From the NCBI GenBank assembly GCA_963717255.1, contig CAVQVT010000001.1:124001-188000 (forward strand): a stretch of DNA of 64,000 nt, in the 5' to 3' direction. Origin of the DNA: CAIYQJ01 sp963717255 (lineage in GTDB: Bacteria > Chloroflexota > Limnocylindria > Limnocylindrales > CSP1-4). Position numbers and translations under genes: made by a program. Below are positions 28,759 through 37,395 of the stretch, one piece after another (position 1 is the stretch's first letter; every line of letters starts with the position of its first letter). Below the pieces are notes generated by a model, which saw only the letters and a list, made by a program, of their open reading frames with translations, was not told the origin of the DNA and made no database searches.

Positions 28759-29511
28759 ATGTCGGAGTACGACGCCGAGGGCCGGGCCGGCGCTCCGGCC
28801 ATCGTCTTCGTGCACGGGACGCGCGTCACCCGCTCGATCTGGTCCGGACAGCTGGGCGCGTTCTCGGACCGCTATCGCACCGTCGCCGTCGACCTCCCCG
28901 GCCACGGCGAGCTGGCGGACGTCCCCTTCGGTCTCTCGGCGTTCATCGCCCGCCTCGACGCGATCGTCCGGCGCGAGGCGGCCGACGGTCGGGCCGTCCT
29001 CGTCGGCCACTCTCTCGGCGGCTACGTCGCGATCGAGTACGCGGCACGCTTCCCGGAGCGGACCGCCGCGCTCGTCGTCTGCAACGCGAGCCTGGAGCCA
29101 CGGCGCCTCCTCACGATCCCGCACCGGTCGCTCGCCTACGTCGCGGACCTCGCCGGCCAGCGCATCCGGGAGCGGGTCTCCGACCGGGTCCGCTCGCGCG
29201 CCTATCGCACGGTGACGGCCGGCGCGCCGGTCCCGGACCCCGGCGGCCTGCTCTTCAAGGGGAGTCGCAACGCCGTCCGGGACGTCATCGGGCAGCAGTT
29301 CCTGCCGAAGCTCCGCGCGTACCCCGGCCCGGTCCTCCTAGTCAACGGGACCGACGACCCGCTGTTCCGCCGCGACGAGGCGGCCTTCCTGACCGCGACC
29401 CACGACGGCACCCTTCGTGTCATCGAGGGTGCCGGGCACGTGCCGTTCGTCGAGCGGCCCGCGGCGTTCGACGAGGCGCTCCGGCGCTTCCTCGACTCGA
29501 TCCACTGGTAG
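28759..29511 (+). CDS. Alpha/beta hydrolase
   Basis: 250 residues, compact alpha/beta hydrolase fold. Oxyanion region VFVHGTRVTRSIW, strand VAVDLPGHGE, nucleophile elbow GHSLGGYVAIEYAA (Ser), acid in LLVNGTDDPLF and His in VIEGAGHVPFVERP. No signal peptide, so cytosolic. The substrate cannot be told; ester or lactone hydrolysis is most likely. It lies between the nucleoside importer and dnaE but has its own promoter. Confidence 0.88.
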   Translation: MSEYDAEGRAGAPAIVFVHGTRVTRSIWSGQLGAFSDRYRTVAVDLPGHGELADVPFGLSAFIARLDAIVRREAADGRAVLVGHSLGGYVAIEYAARFPERTAALVVCNASLEPRRLLTIPHRSLAYVADLAGQRIRERVSDRVRSRAYRTVTAGAPVPDPGGLLFKGSRNAVRDVIGQQFLPKLRAYPGPVLLVNGTDDPLFRRDEAAFLTATHDGTLRVIEGAGHVPFVERPAAFDEALRRFLDSIHW

Positions 29512-29547
29512 GGCGGAGGTCCTCCGCGCCCCGGCCCGCCCACCGGC

Positions 29548-29553
29548 TACCAT
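29548..29553 (+). promoter_or_regulatory. -10 box (TACCAT) of dnaE, probably leaderless
   Basis: TACCAT ends 8 nt before the GTG at 29562; no Shine-Dalgarno sequence is present. Confidence 0.5.
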
Positions 29554-29561
29554 TGGCCCCC

Positions 29562-32500
29562 GTGAGGATCGCCGCCGACGACTTCGTCCACCTGCACACG
29601 CACACCGAGTTCTCCCTCCTCGACGGGCTCGGGCGCATCACGGACCTGGTGGACGAGGCCGAGCGGCTGGGCTTCTCGCACCTCGCCGTGACCGACCACG
29701 GCGCCCTGTACGGGGCCGTGGCTTTCCACCAGGCCGCCCTCGCGCGCGGCATCGCGCCCATCGTCGGGGTGGAGACGTACGTCGCCCGCCGGTCGATGAC
29801 GGACCGCGAAGGGAAGGCGGACGCTCAGCCCTTCCACCTCGTGCTCCTCGCGCAGAACGACGTCGGGTACCGGAATCTCTGCCGGCTTCTCACCGACGCC
29901 CACGTGGATGGCTACTACTACAAGCCGCGCATCGATCGCGAGCACCTCGCCCGGTACGCCGAGGGCCTCATCGGGCTGTCCGCGTGCCTCGGCGGCGAGG
30001 TCGCGAAGGCCCTCGAGGTCGAGGACTGGGACCTCGCGCGCAAGGTCGCCGGCGAGTACCGCGACATCCTCGGGAAGGACCGCTTCTTCCTCGAGCTGCA
30101 GGATCACGGCCTGCCGGAACAGCGCCGCCTGAACGGGCAGCTCCTGCGCCTGTCGTCGGAGACCGGCCTCCCGCTCGTCGTGACGAACGACCTCCACTAC
30201 GTCCACCGGGAGCAGTCCGAGGCGCACGACGTCCTGCTCTGCGTGGGCACGGGGAGCCAGCTGGACACGCCGGGCCGGCTGCGGTTCGAGTCGGCGGAGT
30301 TCTACCTCAAGTCCGCCGCGGAGATGGCAGCCCTCTTCCCCGACCAGCTCGAGGCGATCCGCGCGACGCGGCGCATCGCGGAGATGGTGGACCTTCGCCT
30401 CCCCATCGGCGAGACCCGGATCCCGTCGTTCCCGGTCCCCGAGGGCGAGACGGTGGAGTCCTGGCTCCGGAAGGAGTGCGAGCGGGGCCTCGTCGCCCGG
30501 TACGGCGACCCCGGGCCCGAGCTGCGCGAGCGGCTGGACTACGAGCTGGGTGTCATCACCACGATGGGCTATCCCGGCTACTTCCTCATCGTCGCCGACT
30601 TCGTCCGGTTCGCCCGGGAGCAGGGGATCCAGACGACCTGCCGGGGGAGCGCGCCGGGGTCGATCGTCACGTACACCCTGGGCATCACCCCGGTGGATCC
30701 GATCCACTACGGCCTGCCGTTCGAGCGGTTCCTCAATCCAGACCGCGTCACGATGCCCGACATCGACGTGGACTTCGAGGACGGCCGGCGCGACGAGGTG
30801 ATCGCCTACGTCACGCGGAAGTACGGCCAGGACCACGTCGCCCAGATCATCACGTTCGGCACCATGCTCGCGCGCGCCGCCATCCGCGACGTGGGCCGCG
30901 TCCTGGGCCACAGCTACGGCGAGGTGGACCGGATCGCCAAGGCCGTGCCGAACCAGCTCGGGATCAAGCTCGACGAGGCGATCACGCTCAGCCCGCAGCT
31001 GCGCGAGATGTACGAGGGCGACCCGGCCGTCCACCGCGTCGTGGACTTCGCGAAGCAGCTCGAGGGGGTCGCGCGGAACGCGTCCACGCACGCCGCCGGC
31101 GTCGTCATCAGCCGGGAGCCGCTGACCGATCTCATGCCGCTCCAGCGCGCCACCAACTCCGATGCGCTCATGACGCAGTACGAGATGCACGGGGTCGAGG
31201 CGCTGGGCCTCCTCAAGTTCGACTTCCTCGGCCTGTCGAACCTGACGATCCTCCGCCACGCGGTGGACATGATCCGCGACGAACGTGGCGTCTCGATCGA
31301 CCTGGACCGGATCCCGCTGGACGACCCGAAGACCTACGCCCTGCTCGCCTCCGGCGAGACGACCGGCATCTTCCAGCTGGAGTCGGCGGGGATGCGGCGG
31401 TACGTGCGGGAGCTCCGGCCGACCACGGTCTTCGACCTGGCGGCGATGGTGGCCCTCTACCGGCCGGGCCCCATGGACAACATCCCGCGCTACATCGCGC
31501 GGAAGCATGGTCACGAGCGGGTGGAGTACCTCCACCCGCTGCTGGAGCCCTACCTGGAGCGGACCTACGGGATCTTCGTCTACCAGGAGGACATCATGTC
31601 CGCCGCGATCGCGCTCGCGGGCTTCACCGGGCCCGAGGCGGACACGCTCGGCTACGCGATCCGGAAGAAGAAGAGCTCGGTCCTGCGCTCCCTGCGGGAG
31701 AAGTTCGTCGGCCAGGCCGCCGAGCGCGGGGTCCCGGCGGCGACGATCGACGCGGTCTTCAAGGCCTTCGAGCCGTTCGAGCGGTACGGGTTCAACAAGG
31801 CGCACGCGACCTGCTACGGCCTCGTCGCCTACCAGACGGCGTACCTGAAGGCGAACTACACCGTCGAGTACATGACGAGCGTGCTCACCGCCTTCCGCGA
31901 CCGGGAGGAGAAGGTGGCCGCGGCCGTCGCCGAGTGCCGGCGCCTGGGGATCCGCGTCCTCACGCCGGACGTCCACCGGTCCTCCCTGGAGTTCACCGTG
32001 GAGGGCGACGCGATCCGGTTCGGGCTCCTCGCGGTGAAGAACGTCGGCGAAGGCGCGATCGTCTCGATCGTCGCGGCGCGCGAGGCCGGCGGCCCGTTCC
32101 GCTCGCTCACCGACCTGTGCGCGCGGATCGACCTCCGGCTGGCGAACAAGCGTGTCCTCGAGTCCCTCATCAAGGTGGGTGCGCTCGGCGACCTCGGCCA
32201 CCCGGCGCAGCTCCTCCTGGGGCTCGACGACGCGATCGCCGCGGCACAGGCGACACAGCGCGACCGGGCGAGCGGGCAGACGAGCCTCTTCGACATGGCG
32301 GCCGACCCGGCGGCCCTCGAGAAGCCGCTGCCGCCCGCCACCGAGGCGCCGAGCCGCGAGCGCCTCCGGTGGGAGAAGGAGCTCCTCGGCCTCTACCTCT
32401 CCGACCATCCCCTCGGCGAGGTCTCCGAGCACATGAGCCGGACCGTCACCGCCTACAGCGGGGACCTGCGCGACGAGGCGCTCGACGGCCAGCGGGTCGT

Positions 32501-33419
32501 CGTCGGCGGGGTCATCACCGGCGTCCGGACCCTGATCACGAAGGCGAAGGCGACGATGGCGGTCGCGACCGTCGAGGACCTCCAGGGGTCGGTGGAGGTG
32601 CTGGTCTTCCCCCGCACGTACGAGGAGACGCGGGACGCCTGGGTCGAGGGGGCGATCGTCGCCGTCGCCGGCAGGGTCGACCACCGCGGGGAGGAGGCGC
32701 AGCTGCTCGCGGACCTCGTCCGCCCGTGGGAGGCGGTCGTCGAGATGGGCGACGAGGCGTTCGCGGCCGAGGTCGCGGCCGGCGACCGTGGGCGGCCGCG
32801 CGGCGGAGACCGCTGGCGCGGGAAGCCCGCGAACGGCAACGGCAACGGCAACGGTGCCGACGCGAATGGCGGCTCTCGCGGCACCGCGTCCGACGTCGAG
32901 CGCAGGGGCCGGGTGCCCGGCGCCGCCGCCGAGGGGTCCGGGCGGGCGATGCCGGTCGTCTCGCCCCTCCGCGGGTCCGGCGCGGCGGAGGCACCGGAGC
33001 CGCGCCCGGCGCCGCCGATCGGGCCGGCCGAGCCGATCCCCACCTACGCCGAGCCGCCCGGCGCGGCCGTCGCCGGCGCCGAAGCCGACGAGCCGCCCTT
33101 GCCGGAGGAGGCGCGGGCGCGGACCTCCGCGGCGTCGGCGGCCGCGACGACGCCGACCGAGGCCGGCCCCGGTGCGGTCCTCCACGTGCGATTCGCGGAG
33201 AGCGCCGCGCCCGACGCGGTCGTCCGCGCGATGGAGGGTGTCCGCGAGGTGCTCCGCGAGCGCCCCGGGGCCACGCGGGTCGTGGTGCACGTGCCGCAGG
33301 GCGGCGGACGGCCCGCGCTCACGATGGAGCTGCGGACCGGCGTCGCCTACGACACGGAGCTGCGCGCCGAGGTGGTGCGCCGGCTTGGCGAGTCGATGGT
33401 GGACCTGAGGCTGGCCTGA
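29562..33419 (+). CDS. dnaE: DNA polymerase III alpha subunit
   Basis: 1285-residue replicative polymerase, DnaE type. The N-terminal PHP domain (VHLHTHTEFSLLDGLGRI, AVTDHGALYGAV) keeps its metal-binding His/Asp residues, which often signals active proofreading. The C-family palm carries the catalytic Asp pair in MPDIDVDFEDGRR with CRGSAPGSIVTY before it; the fingers include FNKAHATCYGLVAYQTAYLK. A tandem HhH segment and an OB domain (VVVGGVITGVRTLIT) follow. A disordered Gly/Asn- and Pro/Ala-rich linker (~100 residues) joins a final ~75-residue domain (VLHVRFAESAAPDAVVRAM). No frame break. The GTG start is fixed by the -10 box. Confidence 0.97.
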   Translation: MRIAADDFVHLHTHTEFSLLDGLGRITDLVDEAERLGFSHLAVTDHGALYGAVAFHQAALARGIAPIVGVETYVARRSMTDREGKADAQPFHLVLLAQNDVGYRNLCRLLTDAHVDGYYYKPRIDREHLARYAEGLIGLSACLGGEVAKALEVEDWDLARKVAGEYRDILGKDRFFLELQDHGLPEQRRLNGQLLRLSSETGLPLVVTNDLHYVHREQSEAHDVLLCVGTGSQLDTPGRLRFESAEFYLKSAAEMAALFPDQLEAIRATRRIAEMVDLRLPIGETRIPSFPVPEGETVESWLRKECERGLVARYGDPGPELRERLDYELGVITTMGYPGYFLIVADFVRFAREQGIQTTCRGSAPGSIVTYTLGITPVDPIHYGLPFERFLNPDRVTMPDIDVDFEDGRRDEVIAYVTRKYGQDHVAQIITFGTMLARAAIRDVGRVLGHSYGEVDRIAKAVPNQLGIKLDEAITLSPQLREMYEGDPAVHRVVDFAKQLEGVARNASTHAAGVVISREPLTDLMPLQRATNSDALMTQYEMHGVEALGLLKFDFLGLSNLTILRHAVDMIRDERGVSIDLDRIPLDDPKTYALLASGETTGIFQLESAGMRRYVRELRPTTVFDLAAMVALYRPGPMDNIPRYIARKHGHERVEYLHPLLEPYLERTYGIFVYQEDIMSAAIALAGFTGPEADTLGYAIRKKKSSVLRSLREKFVGQAAERGVPAATIDAVFKAFEPFERYGFNKAHATCYGLVAYQTAYLKANYTVEYMTSVLTAFRDREEKVAAAVAECRRLGIRVLTPDVHRSSLEFTVEGDAIRFGLLAVKNVGEGAIVSIVAAREAGGPFRSLTDLCARIDLRLANKRVLESLIKVGALGDLGHPAQLLLGLDDAIAAAQATQRDRASGQTSLFDMAADPAALEKPLPPATEAPSRERLRWEKELLGLYLSDHPLGEVSEHMSRTVTAYSGDLRDEALDGQRVVVGGVITGVRTLITKAKATMAVATVEDLQGSVEVLVFPRTYEETRDAWVEGAIVAVAGRVDHRGEEAQLLADLVRPWEAVVEMGDEAFAAEVAAGDRGRPRGGDRWRGKPANGNGNGNGADANGGSRGTASDVERRGRVPGAAAEGSGRAMPVVSPLRGSGAAEAPEPRPAPPIGPAEPIPTYAEPPGAAVAGAEADEPPLPEEARARTSAASAAATTPTEAGPGAVLHVRFAESAAPDAVVRAMEGVREVLRERPGATRVVVHVPQGGGRPALTMELRTGVAYDTELRAEVVRRLGESMVDLRLA

Positions 33420-33482
33420 CGGCCGCCGTCCCCGGGCCGCGCTACGGCCGCGAGTGGTGGATGTCCGGCGGCAGGCGCCGCG

Positions 33483-34088
33483 TCAGCGGGGGTCGGGGCC
33501 CTCGCCGGACTCCGCCTGCTGGGCCCGGAGCGCCTGGACGACGGCCAGGTCCTCGTAGAACCCGGACCGGACCGACTTCTCCTCGTCGGCGTCGAGGCCC
33601 ATCTCCTTGGCGATCTGCCCGAGGGTCGCGTTCTCCTCGGCCGAGATCAGGGTGCTCGCGGCGCCCACCTTGTAGCAGGCGCGCAGGAGCGCGAGCTTCT
33701 GGTCGGTCGTGGCGCGCGACGACCAGTCGCGCGTGATGATGTAGTCCTCCGTCGCGCCGTAGAGGCGGGACTGGGTCTTCGCCATCTCGACCACGAGCAC
33801 GGCCTCCGCCTCCGGGATCCCGCCGGTCTCGACGACGATCCGCTCCATCTCCGCCGTCTCGGCCGAGTCGGCGTCCATGTCCGCGAGCGCGGCGCGGCTC
33901 AGGATGTAGGCGAAGCCGGCGAGGTAGCGCGCGCGGTCCTCGGGCATGGCGTCCAGCTGGGCGGAGATCCGGCGGATCACCTCGGCCTCGGCCTGGGCGT
34001 CCGCGACCGGCTGTCCGCTGGGATCGAGCGGCGCAGGGCGCTCGACGATGTCTTTCTCTTGCATGCCGAGGTAACGGCGCCAGGACAT
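33483..34088 (-). CDS. TerB-like protein
   Basis: 201 residues, mostly helical. It has acidic helical pairs typical of TerB/DjlA-type domains: YILSRAALADMDADSAETAEMERIV and LLRACYKVGAASTLISAEENATLGQIAKEMGLD. TerB domains bind metal through such Asp/Glu clusters and are linked to tellurite or stress responses; the role here is unknown. The start MSWRRYLG (34086-34088) is preferred to the longer Arg/Pro-rich frame upstream. Convergent with dnaE. Confidence 0.78.
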   Translation of the reverse strand: MSWRRYLGMQEKDIVERPAPLDPSGQPVADAQAEAEVIRRISAQLDAMPEDRARYLAGFAYILSRAALADMDADSAETAEMERIVVETGGIPEAEAVLVVEMAKTQSRLYGATEDYIITRDWSSRATTDQKLALLRACYKVGAASTLISAEENATLGQIAKEMGLDADEEKSVRSGFYEDLAVVQALRAQQAESGEGPDPR

Positions 34089-34293
34089 GGGGCGACTCCG
34101 TGTTGGGCGGGCTGCGGGGATGCGGCGTGGGCGGGTGCGCCGCGCGCCTCCGCGCGGGGCCCGCTCAGGGTACACCGATGCCGCACGTGGCCGGTCCGGT
34201 GACGCGCCGCGGCCGACCGCCTCCTCGCATCATTCTGCGCGGCGGGCTACCCTCCACCGTGCGGCCGGACGGTCGCGGGAAGGGGAGTGGTGG

Positions 34294-35151
34294 ATGCAGC
34301 AGGAGTGCGTCGAGGTCGCGCCCGGCCTCGCGCTGGCGGTCCGCCGCCGGGCCGCGGACGGCCCCGCGGCCGTGCCGTTCGTCCTCGTCCATGGGCTCGC
34401 GTCGAACGCGCGGACCTGGGACGGCGTCGCCGAGGTCCTCGCCGCGTTCGGTCACCCGGTCGTCGCCGTCGACCTCCGTGGCCACGGCCTCTCGGACCGC
34501 CCCGACGACGGCTACGACGTCCCCACCGTCGCGGGGGACGTGGCGCGCCTGGTCGATCGCCTGGGGCTGGACCGACCCGTCGTCGCCGGCCAGTCGTGGG
34601 GCGGGAACGTCGTCCTCCAGCTCGCCCGCGACCATCCGTCCCTCGTGCGCGGGGTCGCGTGCGTGGACGGCGGCCTCATCGAGCTCGTCGCGACCTTCCC
34701 CGACTGGGAGGCGTGCGCGGAGGCGCTCGCCCCGCCGCCGCTCGAGGGGATGCCGGCGGTGGAGCTCGAGGCGCGGATCCGCTCGGCCCACCCCGACTGG
34801 TCGGACGCGGGCATCGGCGCCACGATGGGCAACTTCGCCGTCCGCCCCGACGGGACGATCGCCCCGCGCCTCACCCGCGAACGCCACATGGCGATCCTCC
34901 GCGGGCTCTGGGAGCACCGGCCGTCGGCGCTCCTCGGCACGATCGGCGTCCCGGCCGTCTTCGCCCTCGCCGACACCGGCGACGCGGACTGGACCGCCAT
35001 CAAGCGCGCGACCGCGGACCGTGCGCTCGCCGCGATGCGGTCAGCGCGCGTCCGGTGGTTCTCACCGGCCGACCACGACATCCACGTGCAGCATCCGGCC
35101 GAACTGGCGAGTGTGCTGCACGACGCCACGATCGACCGGTTCTTCGCGTGA
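34294..35151 (+). CDS. Alpha/beta hydrolase
   Basis: 285 residues. FVLVHGLASNARTWDGVAE, VVAVDLRGHGLSDRP, nucleophile elbow VVAGQSWGGNVVLQLA, and a late DHDIHVQHPAE with the His. The pattern fits haloalkane/epoxide-hydrolase-like or lipase-like enzymes with a helical cap. The ATG at 34294 follows GGGGAG. Its stop overlaps the GTG of the next gene, so the two are coupled. A possible TACCCT -10 lies at ~34249. Confidence 0.88.
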   Translation: MQQECVEVAPGLALAVRRRAADGPAAVPFVLVHGLASNARTWDGVAEVLAAFGHPVVAVDLRGHGLSDRPDDGYDVPTVAGDVARLVDRLGLDRPVVAGQSWGGNVVLQLARDHPSLVRGVACVDGGLIELVATFPDWEACAEALAPPPLEGMPAVELEARIRSAHPDWSDAGIGATMGNFAVRPDGTIAPRLTRERHMAILRGLWEHRPSALLGTIGVPAVFALADTGDADWTAIKRATADRALAAMRSARVRWFSPADHDIHVQHPAELASVLHDATIDRFFA

Positions 35152-36494
35152 GCGCCCGCACGCCCCGCATCCTCGCGGTCATGGGATCCGGTGAGACGGC
35201 GCCCACGATGTCGCGCGTCCATCGGTCGATCCTCGAGCGCGTCGGGCCGGCCCCGGTCCCCGCCGTGCTCCTTGACACGCCGTACGGCTTCCAGGAGAAC
35301 GCCGACGACATCTCCGGCCGGACGATGGACTACTTCCGCGAGACCGTCGGGAACCCCATCACCGTCGCCTCGCTCCGCACCGCCGACGCCGACGCCCTCA
35401 CCCGTGCCACCGCCGCCGCGCGGATCCGCGAGGCCCGCTACGTCTTCGCCGGACCCGGGAGCCCCAGCTACGCCCTCCGCGAGTGGTCGGGCACGGAGGT
35501 CCCGCGCCTCATGGCCGAGAAGCTCGCCACCGGTGGCGCCGTCGTCCTCGCGAGCGCGGCGGCGCTCACCACCGGCATCCTCACGATCCCCGTGTACGAG
35601 ATCTACAAGGTCGGCGACGATCCCACCTGGCTGCCCGGCCTTGACCTCCTCTTCCCGGCGACCGGGCTGCGGGCGGCCGTCGTCCCGCACTACGACAACA
35701 ACGAGGGCGGGACGCACGACACGCGCTTCTGCTACATGGGCGAGCGACGGCTCGTCGCCCTCGAGCGCGAGCTCCCCGACGACGCGTTCGTCCTCGGCGT
35801 GGACAGCCACACGGCCCTCGTCCTCGACCTCGACGAGAAGACGGCCACGGTGGCGGGCGTTGGCGGGGTCACCGTGCGCGTCCAGGGCCGGAGCGTCGTC
35901 TTCCCGTCCGGGTCGGCGGTGCCGATCGACGACCTCGGCGTGGCCGCCGAGAGCCTGCGGTCCGGGTCGAGCGGGACCGTGACGGGGGACGAGGGGGAGG
36001 GGAGGACCCGAGCGGCAGGCGCGGCCGGCGGCCCGGCGTCCGCTCCTGGGGACGGTGCTGCGGCCGGGCCGGAGGAGGGCGGGCTCGCGGGCGCCGTCGC
36101 CCGCGAGGAGCGCGCCTTCGACGATGCGGTCGCGCGCCGGGACGTCCCGGCGGCCGTCGCCGCGATCCTCACGCTGGAGGAGACGATCGTCGCGTGGTCG
36201 CGCGACACCGGCGACGCGGGCGACTACGACCATGCGCGGTCCGTGCTCCGGTCCCTCGTGGTCCGGCTCGGCGACCTCGCGGTCGAGGGCGCCCGCGACC
36301 CGCGCGCGGCGGTCGCGCCGTTCGTGGACGCGCTCCTCGACGCGCGGCTGCGCGCACGGGCGGCGAAGGACTGGGCGACCTCCGACGCGATCCGCGACCG
36401 GCTCGTCGCGGCCGGCATCGAGGTCCGCGATGCGGCCGACGGGACGGAGTGGGACCTCGCGGGGCGTACGGGCGGGGACCGGCCCGGCGCCTGA
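35148..36494 (+). CDS. S51-peptidase-like protein fused to a CysRS-like C-terminal domain
   Basis: 448 residues in two parts. Residues 1-270 resemble peptidase S51/cyanophycinase-type class I amidotransferase-like folds: ILAVMGSGETAPTMSRVHR, LLDTPYGFQENADDI, YVFAGPGSPSYALREW, a nucleophile-type turn VVLASAAALTTG (Ser), and VPHYDNNEGGTHDTRFCYMG. A Gly/Ala/Pro-rich linker follows (~residues 275-320). Residues ~325-440 are helical and end with LRARAAKDWATSDAIRDRL, AAGIEVRDAADGTEW, the signature of the cysteinyl-tRNA synthetase C-terminal end. The synthetase catalytic domain is absent. GTG start coupled to the hydrolase. The function is unknown. Confidence 0.7.
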   Translation: MSARTPRILAVMGSGETAPTMSRVHRSILERVGPAPVPAVLLDTPYGFQENADDISGRTMDYFRETVGNPITVASLRTADADALTRATAAARIREARYVFAGPGSPSYALREWSGTEVPRLMAEKLATGGAVVLASAAALTTGILTIPVYEIYKVGDDPTWLPGLDLLFPATGLRAAVVPHYDNNEGGTHDTRFCYMGERRLVALERELPDDAFVLGVDSHTALVLDLDEKTATVAGVGGVTVRVQGRSVVFPSGSAVPIDDLGVAAESLRSGSSGTVTGDEGEGRTRAAGAAGGPASAPGDGAAAGPEEGGLAGAVAREERAFDDAVARRDVPAAVAAILTLEETIVAWSRDTGDAGDYDHARSVLRSLVVRLGDLAVEGARDPRAAVAPFVDALLDARLRARAAKDWATSDAIRDRLVAAGIEVRDAADGTEWDLAGRTGGDRPGA

Positions 36495-36528
36495 TCGGGC
36501 AGGAGGGGCGGCGACCGGGGGACGGTGC

Positions 36529-37149
36529 TCAGCGGCGCGCGCCCGAGCGCCGGCCCAGCCACCAGGCGGCGCACGCCAGGGCGGCGACCCATGCGATCGC
36601 GGCCGCCATCGCCGGCGGTCCGCCCGCCGGCTCCTCGGGCGCCGGGGTCGTCGTCGCGCTGTCCGGTGGAGCGATGCCCATCGTGCGGAGCGCGTCCTCG
36701 AGGGTCGCGGGCGCACCCGCGCCGACCCATGGAGGGTCCGACGGGTCGACGATCCGCCCATCGGCGTCGACGACCCACACGCCGGTGTTCGGATACGCCC
36801 ACCAGGAGGGATCGACCACCGCGACCAGGACCCGATCCCCCTCCTTCGGCGGCCCCCACGGGAACGCGCACCAGTCGAGGGGGAGCGCGGGTGCCCGGAG
36901 CGAGAGCAACGGGCCGGGGGATCCACGGTAGGCGACCGCGACCCGGATCGTGAGCTGCATCTCGTCGACCTGCTCGATCGTGCCGAGCACGACCGGCGCC
37001 GCGGCCCGGAAGTCCGCGACCGGCCGCGGCGGGACCGCCGTCGTGCAGGCGAGGCCTGGCGCGGCCGTGCCGAGGAGGAACACGATCGCGCCGGCGGTCG
37101 CCGCGACGAGCCGCGTCGCGCGGCCGGGCCGAGCTGCGAACACGTCCAT
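36529..37149 (-). CDS. Secreted protein with C-terminal membrane anchor
   Basis: 206 residues. N-terminal signal peptide (ATRLVAATAGAIVFLLGTAA, cut near ALAC or GLACT). The ~130-residue mature domain includes VLGTIEQVDEMQLTIRVAVAYRG and CAFPWGPPKEGDRVLVAVVD. A Pro/Thr-rich stretch is followed by a final hydrophobic helix (AMAAAIAWVAALACAAWWLG) and RRSGARR, an architecture like wall- or membrane-anchored surface proteins. The ATG at 37149 fits the signal peptide and places the shared upstream element at the same distance as in its relatives; 37185 is an alternative. The mature domain vaguely resembles TIMP/NTR-like OB folds. Confidence 0.7.
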   Translation of the reverse strand: MDVFAARPGRATRLVAATAGAIVFLLGTAAPGLACTTAVPPRPVADFRAAAPVVLGTIEQVDEMQLTIRVAVAYRGSPGPLLSLRAPALPLDWCAFPWGPPKEGDRVLVAVVDPSWWAYPNTGVWVVDADGRIVDPSDPPWVGAGAPATLEDALRTMGIAPPDSATTTPAPEEPAGGPPAMAAAIAWVAALACAAWWLGRRSGARR

Positions 37150-37240
37150 CGCCCACGCTCCAAAGCCGGCGGGTCGGACCTTCATCGCCGGTCGCCCCGC
37201 GGCGGGCTCAGCGCCTCGCGCCGGTCGTCGCCGACGGGCA

Positions 37241-37275
37241 CACCTTCCCGCCCGATGCGGACGACTGGCAAGGGC
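37241..37275 (-). promoter_or_regulatory. Shared upstream element, copy C
   Basis: 92-126 nt before the 37149 start. In the sense direction: GGCCCTTGCC, then GTCCGCATCGGGCGGG. It aligns with copies A (39021-39050) and B (42051-42083); the flanking CTCAGCGC and GACGGGC also match copy A. Confidence 0.35.
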
Positions 37276-37395
37276 CGCTTGGCACCGCGAGGCGCCGCCG
37301 GGCCGACCGACGCCTGGTGTTGCCGGCCCGGATCTGGTCCGGCCTTCCGGCGGGCGCGCGGGCGACACGGCTGGCCCTGGCGCCGGGGTTCGTCG

